Source: Didymodactylos carnosus | Lineage: Eukaryota; Rotifera; Eurotatoria; Philodinida; Philodinidae | Reading direction: 5' to 3' | Length of the DNA stretch: 29,978 nt | Assembly: GCA_905250885.1 (NCBI GenBank) | Contig: CAJNOQ010001606.1 | Location: 1-29,978 of the forward strand | Shown: positions 19,526 through 29,978 of the stretch, in pieces | Numbering within the stretch: the stretch's first letter is position 1 | Layout of the letters: every line of letters begins with the position of its first letter | Position numbers and translations under genes: made by a program | The notes under the pieces: generated by a model | What the model saw: only the letters and a program-made list of their open reading frames with translations | What the model was told of the DNA's origin: nothing | The model's database searches: none

Positions 19526-20972
19526 GGCAAAAATAACTGACAGTATTTAAGTAATTGATTTAATGCATGAAATATATATAAGACACAACTATAAAAATAC
19601 GAATATCTAAAGTAAACAACCAATCATAACTACATAAAAGTCAAATTTATATTTTAACACGTATATTATTATCAAAAATCACAAGTAGTTATTCACAGTA
19701 TGCGCACATTCCTTTCACACTTAATATAAAATATTTTCTTTTCTTTATTTGATCTGACATACGAAATTACCTTGTGATTAATGTGATAAGTACTAAAAAA
19801 GGAAGGCTAAAATATCTAGATATGTAATAAAAACAAAGAAAATCGTAAGAAAAAAAACAAGACGAACTTTTTTGTGGGATACAATAAGATTAAATGAACA
19901 ACAGACGGTTTACTTCGAAAATAATAAATTTTATTATATTTTGTTATATTAAGTTAATCTAATAAAGAATCAGTCACACGCAATATATGACTGATGACCC
20001 AGATTTAACATATATAATTACCTAAAATTGATCGATGTACGTAAAACAATCGACATGAAAAGGGTATGTCAAAGAAAACAATTTATTCAAAAGTATCTTG
20101 CTCAATTGAAAATGTTTTATCTTAATAATCTTTTTAATTATCAGTTAACAGTTTCGATTTTATTTTAAAGAAAAATTAAGTAAATTCGATTAAAGTAGAC
20201 TTTTAAAAGTCATTCTTATCTTATAAATAATAATGTCTAAACGATACCTTTAAGAAAAAAAATTTAAACTTTCGCTCTTTTTTCTTTTTATTGGCACCTG
20301 AATACGAATAGAATTCGAACATCGAATCTGAACAGAAAACGCGTACTTAAAAATATATTTTTTACTTACTGCTGATTGTTGAAAGCAAGTTCTTGACAAA
20401 ACCTGATGGATAGGACAACGATATCGTTGAAAACTCTCGTTTTTTTTTTTTATACAAAAACCAGTCAGAAATCGTAAACTATACACAGTAATAGAGCTGC
20501 ACAATTAGAATTATTGTATAGATAAGATAAGCAGATTAGTTTCTATTCAGGGATAGATGTTCTAAAAATGTAGACGAAACATTCTGCGTACGGTTCATAA
20601 CGTGTGTTCATGATAAAAATATAATAAAATAGAAGATATTTTTCTTGTTTCATTATCAGATCAATTCATTTTCTAATTTTAATTAACAGATAAACACATA
20701 TAAAAAAAAGAACAGTCAATAGAACAAATATAAAAAAAAAGAAATGACAAATTACATTTTTCTATATATTAACAAATAAAGTATTAAAGTATAAGAAACT
20801 AGTCTGTACAATATAGTAAACATTTTCATCATATTTTGAATAAAAAATATGAACAATGTGAAAGTTTCAGCTCAAAAGAACGTGGTAAAAAAGAAAATAA
20901 CAATATTTTACATGAGAAAAAAAAACTTTTTGTTGACTAGTTTTTAACGATCTTTTATATAGATATAAGTAA
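19526..20972. other. Intergenic between PNP 5' end and Ku70 3' end
   Basis: Ku70 3' UTR on the right, PNP upstream region on the left, both read leftwards. AT-rich; an acceptor-like CTGTCAG sits 11 nt before the PNP ATG (AG at 19538-19537). The 20250-20504 minus frame has no family resemblance. No tRNA or repeat pair recognised. Confidence 0.5.
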
Positions 20973-23761
20973 TTAACTTGCTATGCTAAGATGGGCATTA
21001 ATGGCATCGATTAAATCTTGTTTTCGTGTTCCAGTTGTACGTATTTTCTTGTCTCTACAATAATCTTTCATTATTGGAACTGTTAATTTTTGTAACTAGA
21101 AGAAATATAAAATTAAATATTATTAACCTCTATCGTATATTTTTTCTACTTACAGATCCATTACGAGCGGCCGTTTCAATCTCAGCTGCATCTTCCATTT
21201 TTGACTTTTTACTCTCATTTGCTGCATCACCATCCGCCTAAATTTAGAAACATAATCAAAAGTTAGATAAATAGATTCAATAAAATAAAAACATTTTCAA
21301 TTATACATTATTTAATATTGTAAAACATTTAATATTATGTTATACATTTTTCAATTTACCTTTCTTTTTGCTGCTAGTTTTTTCGATCCGGCATAACCTA
21401 CTGGAAATATTAATGTTTTTAAATCTTCTACGAATTGTCCGGCCTTGTCTTCCATACGTTCAATATTTGGTATTGTTAAATCAACAAATTCATCTGGTTT
21501 ATCTTTATTTAATGCCATTGCTTCAATACTACGCCATAATGTTTGTAATGTAGGATTTTCAAGTTTATCTGGACGATATTTAAATTTTAAAGCTTTAATT
21601 ATTTGACGAAATTTTTGTATTTGATCTTGAGTGGCACGTGGTGGATCAAATTTTGGTAATGAACGAATATCATCGGCATAAGGTAAATAGGCAACATGAA
21701 AACCATTTGAAGCAATTTTATCTGTTGGTACTTTAGCATCAAATTCTTCTTTTTGTGGTATTAAGGCAACCATACGCGGTGGTGTATTACGTCTTGCCGT
21801 AAATTGACATAATACAAACATTTGTTTGTCTAAACATTTTTTCAGTAATGCATTAAATAAACATGAACTACCTTCAACATATTTTTCATCTGGATAAATA
21901 AAATGACCTGGTTTCACATAGTGAAATGGTTTTAAACATGACATTTGTTTAAAACCCAATAAACGAAAGCCCGGTTCATCATCAAATTTTTTTATTGCTT
22001 TTATTTCGTCTTGTTCAAATAGTATGCGTCGACCAGCTATATCCAGGCCATATTGAATATCGGACGGCATCAATATTTCAGCTGTTTCGGGTAAATAATG
22101 TTTTGTAACAATTTTTGTTTCCAAATTTGTTTTCTTATCCAATTTGATTTTTGTTGGCTTTGGACATGGACGAACCTAAAATGAAACAACAAAAAGATGA
22201 TAATGAAATAATATCATAACTAAATATGTTGCTCACTATCAAGATCTAGTTCGCTTTGAATGTATAAAAATAATTATCTGACTTTATCACAAAAGCTTAT
22301 ACAATTCTCACTAGACTGTCTTTAGCTATCGACATTTATAGAGCAGAGACATATATTTACTTACAATATTATAAACGCTAACCGACATTTCCATTTGACT
22401 ATCACCAATCATGCCAAATTTAAATGGTACCGTACAATATGCCCGTTTTTTATGTTCTTTAGCTAATACACGTTTTAATAATTCATCTAATTTATTAAAT
22501 GGTTTTTTTTCTAATAATTCTAAATCTTCATCAGCCAACATCAACATATCTTGAAAAAATTTTCTATAATCAAATTTTATTATAGTTTTTGTTAATAATG
22601 GAAATAATTCTAATTGTATACCAACATCGTTTAAATCTTTGGCACGTTGTTTTGCTTGACGTTCTAATATTAAATTCGTTGCATGTGGTTGATCATTACA
22701 TGTAAATATGAAAATACGTTTAACTGTTAAACGTTGTGGTGAATTTGAAAATAAATTTGAACATGTCCATAATGCTTCATTTAATGAATATGAATAAGTT
22801 AAATTAACAGAACCAAATTCTTTTTTATATAAATCCAAATATTTATCTTCTGATGATAATGTTTCTAATTCAATTATTCTTTCAGCTGATGGTTGTGACA
22901 GTTCATGTAAGATATTGATATGTTTAAAATCAAAAGAATTTTTACTTTTTTCTGTTCCATATAAAATAATGCCCATTAAATCTTTATCATTGCTAATTAT
23001 TTTTGATTGATAAAATGTTTGTGCAGCTTTCATAACCAATTGAAATGGTGTTTTTATATCATCAGTAATATTTGTTTGATCATCATCGTCATCACCATCA
23101 CTTTCTTTTTTCATATTCAAAGATATTGGTTCAAACATTTCTTTTCCACAATCAACGAGAAAAATTGTACCATCACGAGAAGTCATAATCTATATTAAAA
23201 TGGAAAAAGTTTAAAATCTTCTTTAGAAAAGAGTTTAACAGATGATCCTGTTTCTTTCGATAGTAGCTATAAGATAACGAAACGGATAGAGTCGACAATT
23301 AATTTCGATGTTTATTTATTCTCAGTGTCTAATTTAGTTTTTTAACAGTAATATACAGGGTCTTTCAAGTAATCAAAACAAACATGATAACTTCTAGATT
23401 AATTATACATTTTCTTAGATCACATAAGAAATCGATATATCATTATTAAAACTAATCAGTGTTTTCGATGAAGAGTTTGATTCCGTAACCTAGGTTTTTT
23501 CGCTCATCAACTTTAGAAAGTGAATTGGTTTTTTAGACAAGAAGGAATTTTTCCCTTTTTGCCCCGCTCGTCCCTCATCGAATTGTCTAGAAGTGATAAC
23601 TGATAGACTTTCTGACGAATAATAAATTAGTCGTTTGATGACTCAGAAGAAAATCTAAAATGGGTTCCACTTACTTGACGCCCTTGTTGTGTTTCATCTT
23701 GTTGATCATCGTCGACACCATCGCCAGCTGACCAGGCCTGATCGAAAAATTGTAACGACAT
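20973..23761 (-). CDS. XRCC6: Ku70, DNA double-strand-break end-binding subunit
   Basis: Ku70 pairs with Ku80 to form a ring on broken DNA ends and recruits the non-homologous end-joining machinery in the nucleus. Five exons (minus): 23761-23675, 23189-22365, 22175-21360, 21237-21154, 21095-20973; 1935 nt, 644 aa, all phase 0 (human 609). An acidic N-terminus precedes the von Willebrand A-like domain (about 35-255): GTIFLVDCGKEMFE, SKIISNDKDLMGIILYGTEK and KRIFIFTCNDQPH match human blocks. The DNA-encircling beta-barrel follows (about 265-545): VKPGHFIYPDEKYVEGSS, RRNTPPRMVALIPQ, FHVAYLPYADD. Residues 605-640 form a SAP DNA-binding domain (LTVPIMKDYCRDKKIRTTGT then KQDLIDAINAHL). An acidic DGDDDDD insert sits in the vWA domain near residue 60. 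The only internal ATG alternative (23186) would lose just the acidic N-terminus. Confidence 0.97.
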
Positions 23762-26407
23762 GAATATATTGAGCTTTCAAAAATAAAAGAAATGTATCTG
23801 AAAGGAAAATAGAGAATGTATAATTTAAAAGAATAGGAAGCATCAAGTCATTGAAAAAATGACGTTTAAATCTTATAAGTGTATCGCTGACTTCTTTTCT
23901 AGTGGTAAGGCATGATACATGACTAATAATGTCTGCAAATACCATTAAGATTATCTCTTCTTCTCTTTCCTAAGAGAAAAGTATCTGGCCATCACTGAAA
24001 ATAGTCTCTGGATATTTCATCATCTATTTCAAGCTGCGTAATATGATGTTCTAGTCATATTTCAAACAAAAGGAGAAGAATAACTCATGGCTATTATCGA
24101 GAAAACAGGCGAAATGGTTCAATAAGGTAAATAGAATGAGTATGAGTAAAAACTTTACACAATATTCATCCATTTGTCGTGAGAAAATATGAGTTCAATA
24201 AATACAAGTTTTGGTTGACCAAAATAAAACAGGATTTTTGCTCAAAAAGAAAAAAATCTATAAAGAGCAAAAAAAAAGTATTAAGAGCAAAACACAAGCT
24301 CTAAAACGTATTTGATAAATATTAAATGAGTTTCTACCTGAGCCTTATCATAAAAGTAAAACAAAACCAATATGGCACATATTTCAATATTAGAAAACTT
24401 TTTTAAATAATTTAGACAACATCTATTTTGTATTTTGATGGATTGTATTCTGGCTATGTCTCAAAAAATAAGATGAACTATAGAAACGCATTTAACTATC
24501 AATAATAATCTATCTAAGAGTATAATTAAGTAGCTACAATAAGTTCAGTGAAATTGACCTTTCTGATTTTGACCTTTTGTCAATTTTGAAAAGAAGCTAA
24601 GGAAAATGACAGATGTAGTAAAAGTGTACACTACTTATCAAAGTTCTAGTTCGATTTTACTAGCATCATGAATATTATGTCATATTAAGGTCCTAATAAA
24701 GAAAAAGCTAATTCGTAATCTTTTGCCAGTCAAAGGAAATTTCATGCAAGTTTCTCTGTGAATGAATAAAATATTGGTTAGTAAAGATCGCTTTTGGCTT
24801 CCTTTTCTGGACTGTCTTTTGTTTCAAGGACAATTGTTTTCATTTATCCACCTTTAAGCAGAATGGCAACTCAAAAATGTTTTATGTCCGAAGAATCTGT
24901 CATAAATAAAGAATACCATGCGTTTATATCACTAACGATTTTCGGGAACAAACTATCTTATCCAGAAAAAAACATAATTAAAAATAGCGCAAAACTTTTT
25001 CCCAATAATAAAAATTTTTCAGATTTATAGATCGATTCTGCACTTTGGGAGTTGAGTTCTAAGTAAGCCAAATTTAATTGTATCATCTAACAGATTCAGT
25101 CACCTAAGCGGCCCGTTGACATTATACTGTAGTCAAGGATCCGACATATTTAACGAGGAGCAACTAGACTGTCCGACTCTAGTAATAAACCTTTTATTTT
25201 CACACAAATATAGTTAAAATCAGTAAATAAAGTGAACTGTCGAGAAGTGAGTTGAGAAAGATTAGAACCTATAAAGAATCAATCTGTTGGCTGATAGAAA
25301 ATCCGCGAGGGGCAGTTTGCATCGGTTTCATTTATGCGACTGCAACTTGAAAAACTCTTTCTTCGGAAGGTAAAATTTTTCAGATTATTCAGTGTGAAAC
25401 AATTTGACTCAGACCCTATACTATTATATCTTGTCAGTTTAATTCGTCTGAAGCACTACGAGGGAGTTGCAATGATTCACACATAACCATAGTCTGCATT
25501 CAACTTTATATCAACTTTCGCTCTAAATATCAGTCTTCTCTATAGCGTAAGATGGAAAAAAGATTGAAAATCAGAAAAAAACAGAATGTGATCAAAACAG
25601 GATCTGAAACTAGAAAAATTCTGGAAAATGAGTATACTAACAACCATCTTTTTGTATGAAGTAAAAGTAAAATAGATGAATGTATGCTTTGTTCAAGCAT
25701 AGGGTAAAATATGGAGTGATCTAATAGTGCAAAGCAAAACAAAATATATTCTGCAAAAACAGTGAGTTTCTTTGTCTTTTTTTTCATATAATAATAGAAA
25801 GCTTCGAACTTTTATACTTGGAAGACACCAACGGGTGAGAGCCCCATCTTCAGATACTAACAACATCTAGCGCCGACAAAGATTTGGATTGGTGTTATAA
25901 TGAAAATAGTACGAAATGAAAAGGAGAAGTAGTAAATTTCTGTAAGTGGACTCTACTCCGACCGAACTCAGAAAACCTTATTTGAGTTTTTTTTCTAGTG
26001 TTGATGGATCATTTATGGATCTTTTTTGAAAGCATAATCATCAATACTCCCGCAAAGAATAGGTGTTGCCGTATAGTATAAATAAAGGTGAGTAGAACAA
26101 TATAATATAATGTAGAACAATGTTGGAATAAAAACATCGCTGCTTTATCAAAATAGCATGTTGAATATTTCGTAACAATTAGATAACTCTCATGTCAGTC
26201 AATGATAAAAGTTTGTTTTATTTACCGTTTTCTTTAATAAGTCGATAGAGAATATCAAACAACCATGGTACGACATATAATAAGAATAAAAGAAAAAGAA
26301 GAAGAAAAAAAGTAGTTTATCCAAGTAAACATGTGATCAGAGATTTGTATATGAAATAGCAAAAGTCTTTTACATTTCAATATAGAATTCTGTATAGTAA
26401 ACTTAAA
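23762..26407. other. Divergent intergenic region between Ku70 and the NRF gene
   Basis: 2.6 kb without a recognisable gene. Ku70 runs left and the NRF gene right, so promoters of both are expected here. Acceptor-like AGs lie 12 nt before the Ku70 ATG (23775-23774) and 22 nt before the NRF ATG (26384-26385). The frames at 24794-25030 (+) and 25530-25787 (-) show no motif and no homologue that I recognise. No long inverted repeat was found. Confidence 0.5.
26077..26084 (+). promoter_or_regulatory. Possible TATA box for the NRF gene
   Basis: TATAAATA followed by AAGG, about 325 bases before the ATG. The 10-mer GTAGAACAAT occurs twice just downstream (about 26092 and 26112). In AT-rich DNA such matches are common, so this is weak. 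Confidence 0.2.
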
Positions 26408-29400
26408 ATGATTTATACGAAATATCTAACAATAATTATACTTCTGATTGTTTCTACATGTTCAATCGTTAAATGTCAGACAACAGCAAACATGAATACG
26501 ACTGTGGCTAACGAAACGAATCTATACGAATGTATACCGGCAGAAGATAGATATTGTTACCTTATAAATGCCATAAACACAATTGTGTACGGTCTTAACA
26601 ATACTGGACCGGGTTTTTCAGCAAATCTTGATCAAGTTCCTGATAACTTGAATCTTAACGAGATCCTAGGTTTTTCTCTACAATACTTGGCCCAATATTT
26701 TCTCGACTATCCTCAGCTTGCACCCGCTGATTGGGACTTTATTAAATTTGATTTATTTCGTATTATCAACTTATTAGACACTCAAGGGACATCAGCAGTA
26801 TTCTTTGTTCGTGATTTAAAATATTATATACAACGTTTTGTTACTCAAGAGAATGCAGTCAAATTAGCCTTACTTTATTTGCGTAATGCACCAAAAAATT
26901 TTCAGGATTATATTTTACATGTTTATCTTGGTGAAGTTAAAACACCTAAATGTCGATTTGCTATGGCAACTTGGTTTCAGGACATACAAAATCCATTGAA
27001 AAATACTTGGGCTTTTAGAATGTTTGACGCAAGTGGGAAGCCACCATCGAATCTATTGGCTGCCAATATCAACTGGATGGGTGATTGGAGAAGTTGTCAT
27101 AAAGTATCCTATGGTAACAAAACAACACCACTAAATTTTAAAGGAAAATATTGTCGGGCAAAAATACGTGCTAGCCCTGAACTATTGGCTGGAGCTGGTG
27201 GTGCTGTTAGTAATTTTCCGGGAGATCCTGCTACATTGGCTGGTATGTGTTGAAATAATATTAATGAAGATTCGTTTTCTGCAAATTTATGTTCTTTTGT
27301 TTAGCTGTTGATCTTGGATTGTGCGTACCAGATTACTGTGAGGAATCAGATATAGTTCCAATGGTTAGAAACACGTTACAATTGTTAACAATCCATCAAC
27401 AAACGTTTATTGCCCCAAATGGTGTTTATTGTGAAAAGGACGCAGAGCCTGATTTCCGATATTACATCTCCATTACACTGATAGCAATATTAACCGTGAT
27501 TGTTATTTTGGCAACATTATATGATTGTTTTTATCGTGCTTGTATAAATAAACCATTTGCATCGATGAATTCATTGACCATTTCTAATGCACAAGATTTA
27601 TGTAATCTTTCATCACGAGAACAGAGACCACATGCCATCTATTATGCAAATTTAAATGCCAATCAGTATCAATTTTCGAATCGGTTACAACTACATGGGA
27701 TGAGTTATAAAAATGAGCCAGTCAAACTTGTTGTACAGCAAAAACGGAAAATATGGTATAAACAATTTATTTATCGTGTACATCAAATCCTCATTGATCT
27801 CTCAGCTTACACATCCATTCTAAAACCGATGTCTCAATCAGGTAAATAGAGAAAAAGAACGTCGTTCAAAAATTCATTTCATCTTTTTTAAGGCGCTATG
27901 CAATGTCTAAATGGTTTACGTGTGATTAGTATGATATGGATTATTTGGGGTCATACATACAATTATTTGGGCGATCAAAGTTATTTTCTATTAGTACAAA
28001 ATGCATTAGATTTACTTGATTTTCAAAAACGTTTAGATGCGCAATTGATCATAAATGCATTGTATGGTGTTGATACATTTTTTGTTATTAGTGCAATGCT
28101 GGCCTCGCTATCAATAATGAGAATGTTAAAAAAAAACGGTATGCCAAGATGGTATGTATGGTTACTGATGTATGTCGAACGTTATTTACGTTTGATACCA
28201 CCGTACATTATGATATTTTTGTTATACATCTATGTTGTACCACATATTGGTAGTGGTCCCTTATGGACAGCGAAAGATTTTCCCATGAAGAATGAAGATT
28301 GTCACAATTATTGGTGGGCGTATTTTTTACTAATCAATAATTTTGTTCCCGGAGGTCGCGGTACGCGATGTTTAGGCTATTTTTGGTATGTTAGCAATGA
28401 TTTTCAATTATTTTTACTGTGTCCACTCTTGATTGTACCATTATACTATTATCCAATCGTGGGATCATGTATATTAATAGGAGTCCTAATCGCCAGGTAA
28501 ATGATGATTCCATAAGTTTATTTAGTTACAAATTTCAAATGATTTTCTTTTCAGTACCATGGTTTTAATGGGCAATGTTGCTAACACTTATATTTGGGGA
28601 AATATTATTGTCACCTTACAAGAAATATGGGAAGGTGAGTTTATTTCAGTAATAGAAAGAACAGGAAAACAGAGCGAAGTGACCATGAGCTCGAAGATTT
28701 CAGCAGTCTCCTCTTATATTACAATAGAAATAAAGAAATGTTGATTTACCCATAGCACCTGTTTGAGATCCAAGTTACTATATTTATTATGATTGCTTAG
28801 ATATTAAGCGAATTTTGAATTTAACCTTATCTTTTCGTTTGATTTTAGATACCTACATTAAACCTTATTGTCGTGCTGGTCCGTACGTAATTGGTATTTT
28901 TCTAGGATATATTTTATTTAAAACCGATAAGAAAAAAGTTTATTTACATCCGCTATGGCATCTAGTCGGTTGGCTTTTTACAATAGCTTTTATGGGTGTA
29001 TCGTTATTCGGCGGTTTTCAAAATCACAAAGAAAATCCTGTCAACATGTCTGTAACTGAATACACTCTCTATTTCGCATTATCAAGAATCTCATGGCCAC
29101 TGGCAGTTAGCTGGATTATTTTTTCTTGTTACAAAGGTTTAGCACCATTGGTTGATAGCATTCTCTCCTGGAGAGGATTTACATTTTTTGCTCATATTTC
29201 GTATACGACATATTTGATCCACCCAATGATTATGGTCTATTACTTATTTGCACAACAAAGCTTATTTCACGCTACCGATATAACACTCTTATACATGTTT
29301 CTCGGTCATGTAATATTTGCTTTGCTATTAGGATTTGCCGCTCACATTATTTTCGAACGTACTTTTGGGGTTGTTATCGGATTAATTTTACCAAAACGAA

Positions 29401-29408
29401 GACGATAA
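26408..29408 (+). CDS. NRF-domain acyltransferase-3 membrane protein (nose-resistant-to-fluoxetine type)
   Basis: Five exons: 26408-27242, 27305-27841, 27893-28496, 28555-28634, 28849-29408; 2616 nt, 871 aa, all joins in frame. A signal peptide (about 1-23, ending VKC) leads to the extracellular NRF domain (about 40-320) with sequons and paired cysteines (TPKCRFAMATWFQ, GDWRSCHK, YCRAKI, DLGLCVPDYCEESD). TM1 lies near 333-355, then a cytosolic stretch. The acyltransferase-3 domain starts near 460 with CLNGLRVISMIWIIWGHTYN (likely catalytic His478). It continues through VDTFFVISAMLASL, RYLRLIPPY, GYFWYVSNDFQLFLLCPLL and KPYCRAGPYVIGIFLGY to a Lys/Arg-rich end. C. elegans relatives (nrf-6, ndg-4) are implicated in lipid or drug transport; the substrate here is unknown. 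The fourth intron is 214 nt and the others 51-62. A complete-looking gene. Confidence 0.95.
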
Positions 29409-29549
29409 ACAATTCATTAACTTTACATGGAGTTCATGTCTTCTGTACATAGTATTCGCATTCAAAATTAGTGATTTTACATAATTTCAAAGATTGTTTA
29501 TTTTTGTATCAACTGTATTTACATTTATATCCATTCACTTTTTTTATAT

Positions 29550-29555
29550 AATAAA
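29550..29555 (+). promoter_or_regulatory. Candidate polyadenylation signal of the NRF gene
   Basis: AATAAA 142 bases after the TAA stop, preceded by a T-run and TATATA. It is the first such hexamer on this strand after the gene. Confidence 0.55.
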
Positions 29556-29825
29556 TTGACAATGTGAAATCATGAAATCTAATTGAAACAAATTGTGCAT
29601 AATTACGGTCTTTTGTTCACCATTGTGATTACAATAGCACAAATTCACACCGATGCTGCGCAAGTAATAAAAAATATCGCAACTGCAATCGCGACAGTAC
29701 AGTTATGCGCAATTTTCACTTACGCCACATTACGCCGCTACTATTAAAAAATCGCCGACATTAGAAGTCTATGTGCTTTGCGAAGCATTTTTCCCTTGAC
29801 TTTAGTCTAGGGTCTTACGAAATGG

Positions 29826-29875
29826 TTGTCTGTGTGTCTGCAGACACACATGTGTGTCTGTGTGTCTGTGTGTGC
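29826..29875. repeat. TGTC/TG microsatellite with two overlapping perfect palindromes
   Basis: TGTCTGTG-type repeats. Within them TGTGTGTCTGCAGACACACA (29831-29850) and CAGACACACATGTGTGTCTG (29841-29860) are each perfect 20-bp palindromes sharing ten bases. Confidence 0.85.
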
Positions 29876-29978
29876 GCAAAATACGGAAAAATGGGTGTTA
29901 GATATTCTATGGATAAGCGAATCACAAGAGAGAGAAGTAGAAAATTATTTTTTACAGAAGGGAGAAAATATTCAAAGA

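Larger units (their letters stand above)
29409..29978. other. 3' flank of the NRF gene
   Basis: After the 3' UTR the sequence is non-coding. 29640-29760 is less AT-rich, with several GCG/CGC words (TGCGCAA, CGCAACTGCAATCGCG), and is followed by the microsatellite. No gene or element boundary recognised before the window ends. Confidence 0.45.

Noticed and set aside
20250..20504. 84-codon minus-strand frame upstream of PNP
   Set aside because: No homology or motif; could be 5' UTR sequence at most.
24794..25030. 78-codon plus-strand frame starting MASFSGLSF
   Set aside because: No motif, no known relative and no splice-linked neighbour; length is unremarkable for AT-rich intergenic DNA.
1..29978. 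Bacterial-type features: operons, Shine-Dalgarno sites, CRISPR arrays, replication origins
   Set aside because: All real genes are intron-split eukaryotic genes; no direct-repeat/spacer array and no operon spacing is present.

Overview
The window is nuclear DNA of a small-genome animal. It is AT-rich, its genes are split by canonical GT..AG introns mostly 50-65 nt long, and it carries an anoctamin, a trimeric-type purine nucleoside phosphorylase, Ku70, an NRF/acyltransferase-3 protein and a seven-TM receptor-like protein. Composition, intron size and gene content resemble bdelloid rotifers; that assignment is inference and no marker here proves it. There are no bacterial operons, tRNA, rRNA or CRISPR.

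Layout. 1-1288 (+): last two exons of a low-complexity, Q/N/S/T-rich protein, then its 3' UTR. 2061-8902: a gene-poor block crowded with palindromic, non-autonomous elements. Two fold-back elements (3604-5154) share one TA dinucleotide, two MITE-like elements follow (5307-5470, 5664-5878), and then a 700-bp imperfect palindrome (6261-6955). 8903-15194 (-): a complete 14-exon anoctamin of the ANO8/ANO10 type. Its 2.8-kb intron 6 contains a whole two-exon gene on the opposite strand (11928-14058, +, seven-TM, possibly class C GPCR-like), and the intron of that gene holds a decayed hAT transposon. 16296-19525 (-): eight-exon purine nucleoside phosphorylase with a 5-nt micro-exon and a 618-bp near-perfect hairpin in intron 1. 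20973-23761 (-): five-exon Ku70 (XRCC6). 26408-29408 (+): five-exon NRF-domain/acyltransferase-3 membrane protein. 29409-29978: 3' UTR and a TG/TC microsatellite.

I assembled the gene models by hand: each intron was placed at GT..AG so that reading frame and family homology continue. The summed exons give exact open frames of 776 aa (anoctamin), 422 aa (seven-TM), 319 aa (PNP), 644 aa (Ku70) and 871 aa (NRF), which is strong internal support.

The genes do not form a pathway: Ku70 acts in DNA end joining, PNP in purine salvage, and anoctamin and NRF proteins in membranes. The most unusual material is architectural. It comprises the gene-in-intron nest, a 91-bp exon copy that forms the 3' end of the nesting intron, the micro-exon, the intronic dsRNA-forming hairpin, and the TA-sharing fold-back pair with a repeated 17-nt motif. 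I found no convincing undescribed multi-gene system.
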